DNA of 64,000 bases from Meloidogyne chitwoodi (GCA_015183035.1 JACZZP010000005.1:248001-312000); one strand, 5' to 3'; shown: positions 41,757-53,534, numbered from the stretch's first letter. Translations and numbers: made by a program. Notes: a model not told the origin generated them from the letters alone.

Positions 41757-42090
41757 AAAATTACTAAAATACAAACTTAAAAATCAGAATTACTAAAATA
41801 CAAACATTAAAAACAGAATTACTAAAATCAGAATTACTAAAATACAAACTTAAAAATCAGAATTACTAAAATACAAACTTAAAAATCAGAATTACTAAAA
41901 TACAAACTTAAAAACAGAATTACTAAAATCAGAATTACTAAAATACAAACTTAAAAACAGAATTACTAAAATCAGAATTACTAAAATACAAACTTAAAAA
42001 CAGAATTACTAAAATCAGAATTACTAAAATACAAACTTAAAAACAGAATTACTAAAATCAGAATTGCTAAAATACAAACTTAACAATCAG
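41757..42090 (+). repeat. AATTACTAAAATACAAAC minisatellite
   Basis: Tandem composite repeat alternating AATTACTAAAATACAAACTT and AAAAATCAG / AATTACTAAAATCAG blocks, between peptide copies 3 and 4. It includes the dispersed TCAGAATT word. Confidence 0.9.
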
Positions 42091-42288
42091 AATTTTTTTT
42101 AATTTTCTTAAATAAATTTATTTTAAAGTATTAATAACTCAGCCCATTTTTAAACAGCTGACACGTTACCCTTTAAATTTATGTAGTAAAGTCATTCTCT
42201 ATTTAATTTTATAAAGTTTAAAAATTTCTTTCCTTTCTTAAAAATTATATATTAATTTAATAGATTGAAAATTATTATATTTTAAAAA

Positions 42289-42841
42289 TGAATTTTCTTT
42301 TTTTATTCAAAATTGTTTTTTTCTTAATTTTTATTTTTAATTATTACAATATAGAATCGGTAGAAAATAATGCTGGTTAGTTTTTTAATAAAATAAAAAT
42401 TTTTTTAAATAATTATCAAATTATTTTAAATTAAATAAATCAGCCATTTTTATTAAAGAAAAAAAATTAGCAAGTTTTGTCCGCAAGTCAATAATTTGCG
42501 GACAAAATTTACAGATTTTTTCCTTTCATAAAAATAATTTTAAATAAATTAATTTTATTTAAAAATTCATTTTTTAATAAATTAATTAAATTAATTTATT
42601 TTTAATAAATTAAATAAAGTAATTATTCGTGCTAAGAGGGAGGACTGGCCTGCTGATGTTCCTGGCCTAGCAGAATGTTTTAGTAAATTTAAGTAAGTTT
42701 TAAAAAATATTTTTTTAATGAAATTAATTTAAAAATTAATTTTATAATTTTTAAATTAATTAAAAAAATTCTAGTTATGATGATTGTACTAATAGAGGAA
42801 AATGTTGCACGGATTATAACTCAACTGTGTGTACATGCTAA
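42289..42841 (+). pseudogene. knottin-like peptide gene with frameshifted signal peptide, array copy 4
   Basis: Exon counterparts 42289-42375, 42620-42692 and 42775-42841. Exons 2 and 3 are intact, keep the KR site, and encode the framework C-X8-C-X5-CC-X7-C-X-C. Exon 1 is one base short in a T run just after the start (42299-42304), so the frame from the ATG stops after a dozen codons. A homopolymer sequencing error would leave a working gene; otherwise it is a young pseudogene. Intron 1 carries a TTTTGTCCGCAA hairpin (42475-42507). Confidence 0.65.
42475..42507. repeat. short perfect hairpin in copy-4 intron 1
   Basis: Arms TTTTGTCCGCAA and TTGCGGACAAAA separated by nine bases; GC-containing within pure AT sequence. 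Confidence 0.8.
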
Positions 42842-43538
42842 AATAATTAAATAATTAATTTTTTTCTACTTATTTTTTGTAATTAAAATATTTCTAAAAA
42901 TTATAAAATATGTATTTACTAAAAATATTTAAATTAAAATTATTTTTAATTTTTAAAAAAAATTATTTTGTTAATTAAAAGTTGTGGGGGATGTATCCAT
43001 TTTGTCGCGGACGCGCTAAATTTAATAACTTTTGTAAAAGATAATCTAAAATTTTGAAATTTTGTATAAATATGGTTTAATATGTTTTCTAATTATTCTA
43101 TAAATTTCATAATTTTTGATTTATTATAAACATATTTTTAGGGCCCGCGCCGTAACTATATGATAATTGTTTCTTATAATTGAAAAAAACATTATAAATT
43201 TTGGAAAAAATATTATCAAAAAATGTTTTAGTCAAAAAAAGCTCCAAAAATAATTTTTTTATAATCTTTAATTTTTAGAAACAAAAAAAAAATTAAAGAA
43301 TTTGAATAAAATAATTTTAAAAAAAATAAAATTGTTAACCCAAAAATGTAAAAACCTTTAAAAATAAATTTAATAAAAATATCAATTTTTTTCACTGCTG
43401 TAAGAATTAAAAAATAAAAAAAATTTTTTATTAAGAATTTACATAAAAATTAATTTTTTTCTGTTTAAAAATGTGTAGAAAATCAGAATATTTTAACCTA
43501 TTTTCTTCACTTTATTTCAAAAAAAAAATAATTAAAAA
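42842..43538. other. spacer between array copies 4 and 5
   Basis: AT-rich. It contains a segment bounded by GCGGACGCGC (43008) and GGGCCCGCGCCG (43141), perhaps an element with GC-rich ends. No coding signal. Confidence 0.4.
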
Positions 43539-43981
43539 ATGAAATTTTTATTTTTCTTTAAAATTGCTTTATTTTTAATTTTTTTTATTACTCTGGCAAC
43601 AATTAAAAATGTTAATTCTGGTACTTTAGGTAATTTTAATTTTTAATTAAAAAAAAAATTTTTTTTAAGCTCCCGAAGCTTGTTTTAATAAATGTGTTGA
43701 TGACGGTAACATTGGGTATGTTTAAATAAATTTTAAAATTATTTTATTATAATTTAAATTATATATATATTAATTTCTTCTTTTTCAATCTTTTATTTTA
43801 ATTTAAAAAAAATTAAATTAAAAATAAACTTAAAACATTTTAAAAAATATAAAAAAAACACTAATTAACCTTAAGGCTCACTGAAATAAAATAAGTATAT
43901 TTAATTTTTAACAGTTCTCATGATTGTAAGGGAAGAGGAATGTGTGCTTCAAATTGTAAATTAAAACATTACAGCTGCTAA
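43539..43981 (+). CDS. divergent secreted six-Cys peptide, array copy 5
   Basis: Exons 43539-43629, 43670-43715 and 43915-43981 (phases 1 and 2, as in the other copies) give 67 aa. A signal peptide (KFLFFFKIALFLIFFITLA) is followed directly by a core with spacing C-X3-C-X10-C-X5-C-X3-C-X6-C. There is no KR site and no CC pair. Exon architecture and position tie it to the array, but the Cys framework differs, so it is either an old relative or an unrelated peptide gene of similar layout. Confidence 0.65.
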
Positions 43982-44116
43982 AACAAAAATTAAAATAAAA
44001 ATGATGAAAAAATAATTAATTAAAAATTTAACAATTAAAACAAGATATTACAATAAATAAATATTTTAATTTTTTTATTTTAAAAAATTATTAAAAAAAA
44101 AAGTATAAAAAAATAT

Positions 44117-46977
44117 TTAAACATTTGTGGGTAATACAACACTTGACTCTTCTCTTGATTTTTTTCCAGTAAAAATACTTGAGAACAGACTAGATAAAGA
44201 TTCAAAACTAGCAAGTGAACCTATATCAATAAATCTAATATAACCAACATCTTTTGGTGCATAACTATAAAAAATTAAATTTAAAAAATTCAAATTTTTA
44301 ACAAAAATTGAATTTTGGGGTATTTTGGCGTTCTCTTACTCTCACAGAAATTTTAATAAATTTTTTTTAATTTATTTTTTAATTTTCTTACGCTCCACGC
44401 CAAATAATAAATTGATGTAATAATGTAGTTGTAGTTGTATCTTTATTTTTTCCAGAAGTTTTTCTTTGACCATATTTTTGTTGCAAAACATGCGCACAAC
44501 GCATTAAATCTGGTACTCTTACCATCTTTCCGCCTACATTGACTAGAGCAAAACGAGCACCAGAAATTGCACGACCAAAATAATGAATCTTAAAAATTTA
44601 GTTTACTACAGTTTTGTAATAGATAAAACAGAAAAAGGGGTGATTTGAGTAAATCTGGTTTTACAAAAATTCTGGTTTTACAAAAATTCAGGTTTTTACA
44701 AAAATTCAGGTTTTTACAAAAATTCAGGTTTTTACAAAGTTTCTGGTTTTTACAAAAATTTTGATTTAAAAATTCTGATTTAAAATATTCTGTTAAGTTT
44801 GATTTGATAATCTTTAGGTGTATAACAACACTAAAAAAATGCGACAAAAAATCTCCGACTAATATCAACTTTTAAAAATTATTCCAATATAAATTATAGG
44901 TCCTAGGATATTTAATTATAATATTTAAAAAATTGACTTCAAACCTTTTCAATATATTCAATACCAACTAAATCAATGCACATTGTAGTTATGGCAAGTC
45001 CAACCTAAAAAATAAATAAATTAATTTTTAAAAAATTTAATTTAAAATAACCACAATATAAAAAAGGTCAATAATAAAAAATTCTCTTTTTGTTGGTACA
45101 ATGTCTCCAAATCCTACAGTTGTCATTGTTATAAAGGAGAAATAGAAGCCGTCAAAGAGTGCCCAATTTTCCCAACATGCAAGAAGAAAAGCTCTATAAA
45201 AATTAATTAATGATAAATCAGAATTTTAAAATACAAATTCTGAAAAATAGATTTTACTAAAACAAATGTATTTTTTAGAAATCAGAATTAAATTTAAACA
45301 TCCATTTTTTAAATCAGAATTAAATTTAAACATGTGTTTTTAAAAATATCAGAATTTCTGAGAAAACTTCGCTTCTTAAATTTAATTAAAAATATCAGAA
45401 TTTTATTTACCCAATGCTCATATAACCAATAAGTATTGCAGCAATTAAAGTTATAGGAATATGAACATTATCTAATCCTAATTCATGTAATTGTGCACGA
45501 AGCATACTTCTCTGTGGGGATGAGGTGGAGGCTGGATCTGCAGAAGGTAAAGGTTGTTGTTGTAATAAACGATCACGTAAACGATGCTTTGCCCTCGCAT
45601 AACGTGTATATAACCAAACAATGTGTTCAGAGAGGAACTTAATTTTTTTTAAATATTTTTATTATAATTTAACAAACTTTTCCAATATCAGTAACTGTAA
45701 TTAAAATCAAAGGAACACCGAAGAGAGCATAAAAGATGCAGAACATTTTACCAAAATGTGTTACAGGCACTAAATTTCCATATCCAATTGTGGTTAGAAG
45801 TGTAGATGTGAAGAAAATTGCCTATATAATTAAATATTACTAAAATACAAATAAATTCTGATTTAAATTCCCTACCGTTGTAATACTCCAAGTCCCCTGT
45901 ACAGTGTTATTTTCACTTTGTAACAACTGTGGAAGTCCAACATAATGAGTATCAAATGCTTGAAAAAGTAATCTACTTATATTGTCTACTCTTTCCAATG
46001 CTATTTCCTCCAATTCGTCGTCAGAATAATTTGGGTCGTTAATAAATATCCAAAGATGTTCAAGCATTTCATGCTTTGCTTTTTCGATTATTTCCATTGT
46101 CTTTTAAATTTAATATTATATCAAATTTCTCTAAAAATAGAAAAATTACTAATATACCTCTCGTCTAATATCCATTTCTGTTTGACTTTCCACATTATAA
46201 AAAATTAAAGCACCTCCAACAACATAACACAAAGAAAGTAAAATAAGTCCTATATGAGGCAGAAAACTTAAAATATTATTTTTAATGCAACATAAATTAA
46301 TATTAATTTTGAATATTTTCCAAAAACATACATTCGGGCATATTTTCTCCAAACAGGCATTTGCTATAATAGAAATAATTTATTTTTAATTAAAAATCTT
46401 ATTTAACAGAATCTAAATAAAAAATCAGAAAAACAAATTTCAGAATTATTAAAAGAATTATTATTAAAACTTTTTTTTTCAGAATTATTAAAATTTTTTC
46501 AGAATTATTAAAACTTTTTTTCAGAATTATTAAAACTTTTTTGTATTTCAGATAAATACAAACCGATGAATGTGTTTTTTTAGATATTTTTTCAGAAATA
46601 ACATCTCTTGGAATAAAAGGCAAATTTTGAATAAATTCTGGACGTTGTAAAAACATTTTTTTAAACTTATAAAATAAGGAGTTTTGTTTGTCTTAACACT
46701 ATTGTTGTTCTTTCTTTCAATTTTCTCCTTTACATGACGAAAATTTTTATTACCCCAAGGGAAAAATCATTCTTTTAAAAAACACAATATTTATTTAAAA
46801 AAAACTCTATTTTTAACATTTTTAATTATTTTAAAAATTTTTACATAAAATTACCTCATCTTTTTCATCCCTTTCTTGCCCAATTAATACCCATGGATTT
46901 AGTAATTCTTCGTGCTCATTTATTTCATCATTGCTACTATATTCATCATTCTCATCTTGTGTTTTTACATAAGACAT
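44117..46977 (-). CDS. TWK-type two-pore-domain potassium channel
   Basis: Plasma-membrane background K+ channel. Eleven exons: 46855-46977, 46564-46665, 46332-46363, 46158-46266, 45876-46100, 45678-45821, 45411-45637, 45052-45193, 44945-45004, 44392-44588 and 44117-44264, giving 502 aa. TM1 (LPHIGLILLSLCYVVGGALI) is followed by a long extracellular cap. Pore 1 has the filter TTIGYGN, pore 2 has TTVGFGD, and each is followed by hydrophobic helices. The C-terminal tail is cytoplasmic and ends VLPTNV. Two GYG/GFG filters in one chain are diagnostic of K2P channels; which of the many nematode TWKs it is cannot be said. Introns at 45200-45400 and 46400-46550 carry TCAGAATT repeats. Confidence 0.93.
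44640..44765 (-). repeat. TTTTACAAAAATTCAGG repeat in TWK intron
   Basis: Six or so imperfect ~18-bp copies of TTACAAAAATTCAGGTTT, a variant of the TCAGAATT family. Confidence 0.85.
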
Positions 46978-47377
46978 AATTAAAATAATTTTTATTTATT
47001 ATTTAAATAATGAATAAACAATTTAATCTGAAATAAAATAAAAACAAAAAAGTATAATTATATTTGCACTATTTTTAAATTAGTAAAAAAGTGTAATTGA
47101 ATGTTTTGTAATTTAATTGTTTTTAACCATTTGGCCGTTGTAAAAAATAAACCTTTTTTCTACCTAAATTTAGTTTTTCTCTTTTTAATTCTCACGGGAA
47201 TTTCCTTTTCCTCTTTTCTTCTTTTTAAGAACGATGCCACAATGACATAAAATAAATTTAGAGAAATTTTATTTTGTTTTTTTTTCACTACCAATTTAAG
47301 TAATTTCCTTTATTTAAGTAATACAAGTAAACAAAAAATTGAAGACAAATAAAAAAATTATAAATAAAATATATATA
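46978..47377. other. TWK promoter / BBS5 3' flank
   Basis: 400 bp of AT-rich spacer between two minus-strand genes; no distinct signal seen. Confidence 0.4.
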
Positions 47378-49458
47378 TTATTCCAAATTAATTTCCCAAA
47401 GGTCAGAAATAGTAAATCCTGGCTTTAATTGTTCAATAGCTACCCCCAACTCTTCGGAATATACAATTGCACGTGGTTCAGCCCCGCCAATTGGTCCATC
47501 CGAAAAATATGCCTTAAATATTTTTAATTTTATTAATTTTTATTTTATAAAAATACCGCAAATGCATCTACTCTGAGGGGCTTCTCAGCTGGTTCTCTTT
47601 CTTCAGTTTCTTGTGGTGCTATAGGATTTTCTGCAAAAGTATCGCCTAACATTCTACCCCCTTCTTGACGTGAATATTGTATTCCAAAAACAGGAGAAGA
47701 TTGAAAGGCATTTAATAAAGCTTGAATTGTTTTACAAGTTAGTTCTAAACGTTCTTCTGGTTTTATTTGAAAACCAAGGATATATTCACCGCTCTAAAAT
47801 ATAAACTTATTTCGGAAAACACATATAATTCTGATTCGAACAGAAATAAAGTTTAAAAATCGTAAGATAATTAAACAAAAATACGCATAAACTTGAAATA
47901 TTCTGAAAATTGCGGAAAACACAAAATTCTGATTTTTTTAAAATACAAAAATTATTTCAATTAAGAAATTCTGAAAGAATATCAGAACTAAAAAGTTTAT
48001 TTTCTATATTATAAACATTCTGATTTTAAAAACACAAAAATTTAAGTAAAAATACAAAACTTGTTTTTATTAAAATTCTGATTTATGTATTTATTGCGGA
48101 AAACACAAATTTTAATAAAAATACATTATTTACCTGTAAAGATGTATCAAGTACTAAAGCATGACCAAAACGTGAATCTCTTATTCTACAACTTTTCAAT
48201 TGTAAATAAGGAATAGATACGTTATACTGAAATACAAAAAATGTTTATTTTTTTGTATTTTTTATTTTCTCCATAACCTGAGGATTTAAAGCAGCATACC
48301 AAACAACACGAATATTTGTAATAATCATAATACCCAAATTACCCTAAAATATTTAAATAAAATCAGAAAAATAAAAAAAATAAACTTGATCACTGCTTAA
48401 ATTCCAAACACCATCAATTTTGTCACATTGTGTTTCCAAAGATAATAAATTAAGTTTTTCTTCAGAATTGAGTAGAGTTGTTCTCATTTTCATTTCACGA
48501 TACTTTTAAATATTTTTTTTTTATAATAATTTTTTAATTTTAAATATTTTACCATTCTAGAGGATTCATATGCTCTATTGACACCAATAACTGTTGAGAA
48601 AAATTTGCTCTAAATTTTTTATTTTTTTTTGAATTATTTTTTATATTTTTGTATTTTTGTGTTTTTGTTTTTTCGTGTTTTTGTATTTTTGTGTTTTTTG
48701 TGTTTTGTATTTTTGTGTTTTTGTATTTTTTGTATTTGTTTTTTGTGTTTTTGTATTTGTGTTTTTGTAATTGGTGTTTTTTGTAATTTGTATTTTTTGT
48801 ATTTTTGTGTTTTTATGTAAAAAAATTAATAAATAAAAAACATACACTAGAAGGATTAACACAAGTAAATACAAACTCAAATTTAGTACCAGACAATCCT
48901 TTAGACATAATATAAAGAGATTCTGCTTGACCTCTAATTTTTGATTTTGCTACATTTGTAGTAATTTCAGTAATTGTATTATGTCCAATACTTAAATTAA
49001 TTCGGGGAACAGATACTGCATGCTTTTTTAAAAAAAATAAAAAAATTAAATTAATTAAATTTACCCAAATTAAACGTAAATTAGTTATTCTTAATAATCC
49101 TCTATCTCCATTATTTCCCTTTGTATCTTCAACATTATCTATTCTTTCAATTATAATCTCTCCAGCTGTTAATCGCAACATTCTAAAATATTTTTTTTGA
49201 AAAAATATTATTTAAAAATATTCTAATAGAAAGTCAATTTAAAAAAGACAATACTCTAATGACCTATTGAATATTTTTTAAAATAAGACTCAAGTGTCAC
49301 TAATTTTAAAAGAGTATTATTCTATTAAAAAGACACTCAAAAGGGGAATTTTATTAATTTTTAAATTTACTTATAAATATTTACCTCGTGTCCAGATCAA
49401 AAAGAACATCCCTATATTGCCATAAATTGTCAGAAAGGGCCATATCTTTTTTGGGCAT
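47378..49458 (-). CDS. bbs-5: BBS5, BBSome subunit
   Basis: Component of the BBSome, the coat complex that moves membrane proteins into and within cilia; BBS5 binds phosphoinositides through two PH-like repeats. Nine exons: 49385-49458, 49065-49182, 48846-49022, 48553-48609, 48386-48502, 48278-48343, 48134-48226, 47557-47793 and 47378-47512, giving 357 aa (human 341). Hallmarks: [48 protein letters not shown] and the C-terminal [12 protein letters not shown]. In a nematode it should act in ciliated sensory neurons. Introns are repeat-rich (48605-48830, 47800-48080). Confidence 0.95.
48610..48830 (+). repeat. TTTTTGTGTTTTTGTATT microsatellite in BBS5 intron 3
   Basis: Imperfect TTTTTGTGTTTTTGTATTTT repeats over ~220 bp; all open frames across it are artefacts. 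Confidence 0.9.
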
Positions 49459-50017
49459 TTTTTAAAAAATTTTATATTTAAAATAAATTAAGTAAATTAA
49501 ATAAATAATAAAATTTATTTTCTTTGAGAAAAATAAATTATTTTAAAGAAAAAAGTGTTGACATAGCAACCAATTAAAATATTTTGGACATTAGAGTCTC
49601 TAAAAATAAAAATAAATTTTTATTTTTAGAATTTTTTAGTTTACAAAAAAATTGGTTGCATATAACATGTGACTATATTATTTTAATTATTTAAATTTAA
49701 GTTTGATGACTTTACTATTTATTAAAATTTTAATAAAATTAAAAATAAATAAATAAAATGATCATTTGTGGTGATAATAATAATAAATTTATGGAAAATA
49801 AAATTAAAAAAAAATTTTTTTTATAAACGAAAAAATATATTAAATATTTAAAAATATATTTAAATAATATTTACATAAATAAAAAAATTTTTTTTATTAT
49901 TAAAATTTGATAAAAATGGAGAGAGGAGTATATGTATACCTATATATTTGTTTAAATCAACATATAAATCGATTATATTCAAACCAAGTTTATTTAATTT
50001 TTATTTTTAACTTAAAA
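49459..50017. promoter_or_regulatory. divergent promoter region between BBS5 and the PLB-like gene
   Basis: 560 bp between two head-to-head starts. It is AT-rich, with a CATTAGAGTCTC word at 49589. I could not identify a convincing ciliary X-box or other known motif. Confidence 0.4.
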
Positions 50018-53000
50018 ATGAATAAAGTTTATTTTAAAATAAATTTTATTAATTTTATTTTATTTGTAATTTATTTAATTTTATTTTTAATTAAAGTAGA
50101 GGCTCAACAACCATTATCAGTAATCTTTTTGTATTTTTGTGTTTTTAAAAAAAATAAAATTATTTAAAAAAATATTTTTGGAACTTAAGTGTAGTTTAGG
50201 TGAACATCTCACATTTATTCGCAAGAAAATTTTTTTTTTCATCCAAAATTTACTTGGAGATAAACAGGGTTTAACAAAACATGCACGAACAAATTGTTAT
50301 CTGACCATAACTGACCACTGTCTCTCCGAAGGTTTACTTAATCTCTCGTTTGTAAGAGTGGAAGAAAAGTAGTAGTCAGTAGAGAAAATATTTACAATTC
50401 TTTTTGTACAATTCCTTTTCATTTTATACAATTTTCTCTACTTACCACTAATTTTCTTCGTCTCTTACAAACGAGAGATTAAGATAACCTTCGGAGAGAC
50501 AGTGGTCAGTTATGGTCAGATAACAATTTGTTCGTGCATTTGTTAAACCCTGGAGATAAAATATGTTTTTCTTGCGAATAAATGGGGTGTTCACCTAAAC
50601 TAACATATTTTTTATTTTTTTAATTTTTTTAAGAATAATCCTAATCATCTAAATGTTATATTAAACCCAATACAAAATAATTATTATAAAAATAAAAAAA
50701 TAAAAGAAGAAGAAAATAATAAAAATGAGACTCTAATAGACAATAACCTTACAATAATAAAAATTGAAAAAATAAATAAAAAAGAAGAAATAGAAAGTGA
50801 AGAAGATGAACAAGAAGAAGAAGAAGAAATTTTTTCACAAATTGAAAATTTGTTTCAAAATAAAAAAACTTTTACTTGTCCAAAAGTTAAGCAATTGTTA
50901 GCAACGGGTAGTTCTACAGCAGAATTAAGTCCAGAAGATATTGATGTTGTTGCAGCAATGGGAGATGCTTTATCTGTTTGAAAATTTTTTTAAATTAATT
51001 TTAATTGACACTATGTCCCATTAGGGACTGATTGGGAGTTTTATGGGTTCAGACTCAAATGTCCTAAAATCCAGACTCAAATGGACTTTCTTGGAATTTT
51101 TTGAATTTTTTAAGATTTGATTAATAAAGTCTTTCAGAAGATTGGGGCGTATTATTAGAGAGGGGTGCTTAATTAAAATGAACTCAAAAAATATTTTAAA
51201 TATAATTAATTATATACTCTTAAGACAGGACTTGGCCTGTATAAGGGAAAAAATATAGAATTTCGTGGTGCTGCCTTTACAGTGGGTGGAGATGCTAATA
51301 TTGATGGTCTCGTAACTTTTTCAAGTAAAATTTAAATTTTTTAAATTAAAAAATTTCAGACTCAAAAGGTCTGATTGCCATTAGAGTCTGACTCAAATTA
51401 ATTTTCAGATATTTTGTCAATATTTAACCCAAAATTGGAGGGAATATCTCATGGAATGGGAAGTTTAGATTCTCTACCTTCTAATCAATTTAATGTAGCA
51501 GAAAGTGGGGCAGAAACTGATGGAATGCCTCAACAAGCAAAAATGTTGATTTCTCGTTTAAATCACTTTTATACAAAAAAACAACTTGAGGAAAAGTGGA
51601 TTATGCTTTTTATTACTGTTGGGACTGAAGAGTTTTGTGCTAAATGTGATCCGGTTGGTTAAAGATTTTTTATAAGACTGTGACTCTAATATATACAAAA
51701 TAAGGTCTTTAGAGTCTTGCTTCTCTAAAATATCACAAACTGTGGATCTCTTAAATTTTATGTCAAGTTATATACCGTACTCTAGTTGTCATATTTCTCA
51801 GACTCTAATGTCTGATTTTCTAAACTTAAAAAATTTGAGTATAAAACATTTTTACTCATTTTTGATACTCAAAAGGGCCATTAATTTTCAGCCAAACGTA
51901 GATGCTCTACGGTATTCACTCAAATTATTGAAAAAGTCTATGTCAAAGCTTTTTGTTGTCCTGGTAGGGCCAATTCATGTTGCCCGTTCTTCTGCGATGA
52001 CTTTAAATCTTTTAAAGTTTTTTAATTAAATTTAAAAAATATAATTTAAATTTTAAGGCCTCGTTGCCCTTGCCTTTCAAAAATTAGTAATTCCCAACTT
52101 GGCAATTTACAACAAATATGGCGTAAAGCTTTAATTCAATTAGAAATTGAATTTTATGAAGAGAAAAGTGAAAATAATAAATACCCACAAACATTTGCTC
52201 TTTTGGCTCTTTCAAAACTTAAGATTGGTATAGACAGTAAACAACCTTTAGAACAACTTTTTCTTTCTTCAAGTCCTCTACTTAATAGGTAAATTATTTA
52301 TTAAGCATTTTTAAGTTTGTAATTTATTGTAAAATTACAACTTGAATAAGTTTTAAATGCAAACTTGAGTTTTCTAGTGTAGAATTACCAACTTAAGTTT
52401 TACAAACTTAAAATTAATATACTGAATATATTATTTGTTTTTAATTATTAGAGAGTATTCATCAAGTCAGTGATTACTGTAGGAGAGAATATTCTTTCTC
52501 TAAATTTTTGCCGTCTCTTCTCAAACATCTCTTTGACCGATAGCACTCTCTTTTCTCTCTTATCCCTATTAACCGCAATTTTTAAAACTTTAAATAATCA
52601 TATTTAATTTAAGCCTAGGTCATACTTATGCAGCCAAATGGTTATGGAATAGACTAATTGCTGGTCCTCGTTATAATCTTTCCTCTCAACATATATCAAT
52701 TGCGGAGGAAAGCTATTTTTGCCCGTCATTGGTAATTTTTTAAATTATTTTGCTGCTCATATTTCCGCTAATTTTAATTTAATTATTTTTTAATATATTA
52801 AAAGGGCTGCCCTTTTTTCCGAACATTATCAAATATGCCCAAATGTGTAGTCCGAACACGTGCAGAATTTGAAAAACGTTTAAAGAGTGAACAAGAAAAA
52901 ACAATAATTGAAGAATTAAAAGGAAGAAGCAAAAAAATTAGTGAAAATCTTATTTTTTGGATTTTAATACCTATTTTACTTTCTTTATTGTCTGTTATTT

Positions 53001-53074
53001 CGTTTGGCACAATTTTCTTTCTGCAAGGACTCAAATCGACAAAAGGTCGATTTGAGACTATTCCTGGAGTTTAA
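50018..53074 (+). CDS. phospholipase B-like GDSL family protein, probably catalytically inactive
   Basis: Eight exons: 50018-50119, 50634-50975, 51225-51324, 51409-51653, 51892-52016, 52058-52288, 52614-52731 and 52805-53074, giving 510 aa with all phases closed. Layout: signal peptide, acidic linker (~residues 70-115), PLB/GDSL domain, and a C-terminal membrane helix (ILIPILLSLLSVISFGTIFF). PLB1-family blocks are clear: SPEDIDVVAAMGDAL, FTVGGDANID, NILSIFNPKLEGIS, GAETDGMPQQAK, CPCLSK, GHTYAAKWLWNRL. The GDSL serine is replaced by Ala (GDAL). The GxND block reads GTEE, and the Asp before the catalytic-type His (SDRGH in PLB1) reads RSLGH. The fold is therefore kept while the catalytic residues appear lost. 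Intron 1 holds a 411-bp foldback element. Confidence 0.88.
50192..50602. mobile_element. 411-bp palindromic MITE in intron 1 of the PLB-like gene
   Basis: The element is one long imperfect palindrome. Its ends are TAGTTTAGGTGAACA and the exact complement TGTTCACCTAAACTA, so a TA duplication with GTTTAGGTGAAC termini is possible, as in Tc1/mariner-derived MITEs. Inner arms repeat, inverted: ATTTATTCGCAAGAAAA, CGAACAAATTGTTATCTGAC, CCACTGTCTCTCCGAAGG and AATCTCTCGTTTGTAAGAG. No transposase. A 99-bp relative lies at 26772-26870. Confidence 0.88.
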
Positions 53075-53534
53075 AATTATTTTATTTTTAATTAATCAGC
53101 CTATTATTTTAAAATAAGCAGATAATTTATTAAATTTTAATAAATTTTTATTTTCTAAAAAATATTTTCTCTCTATAAAATGTACACCAAAAATCAACCA
53201 GTGCCCTAAACATATGCCCACCAAAAATTTTTTTTACGAAAAACTAATTTATTCTTTGCTTTAGAACCCAAAATTAATTGCCAAATATAAAATTTCTTTA
53301 TAATTTTAGTATAGGCTTATTATTAAAGAGAGTGCCTGTTTATTAGAGAGGGTCTATAATTAGAATAGATATAAATTAATAATAAAGAGGGGGTCCTTTA
53401 ATTAATAATTATTTGTCTTTAATTAGAGAGGGTATTTTATTTGTTAAAATCCGTCAATTAGAGAGGGGTGTTCAATTAGAGAGAAAAATATTTATTTTAA
53501 AAATTAATTTTTAATCAATTTTATTATTTCTTGT
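53075..53534. other. convergent spacer with GAGAGGG-type repeats
   Basis: Between the ends of the PLB-like gene (+) and the small secreted protein (-). Segment 53300-53490 contains five diverged copies of a TTATTAGAGAGGGTCT-like word, which is the complement of the CUX minisatellite unit in degenerate form. Confidence 0.55.

Noticed and set aside
48605..48880. Phe/Cys-rich and Lys/Thr/Asn-rich open frames on both strands
   Set aside because: Artefacts of a TTTTTGTGTTTTTGTATT repeat in a BBS5 intron.
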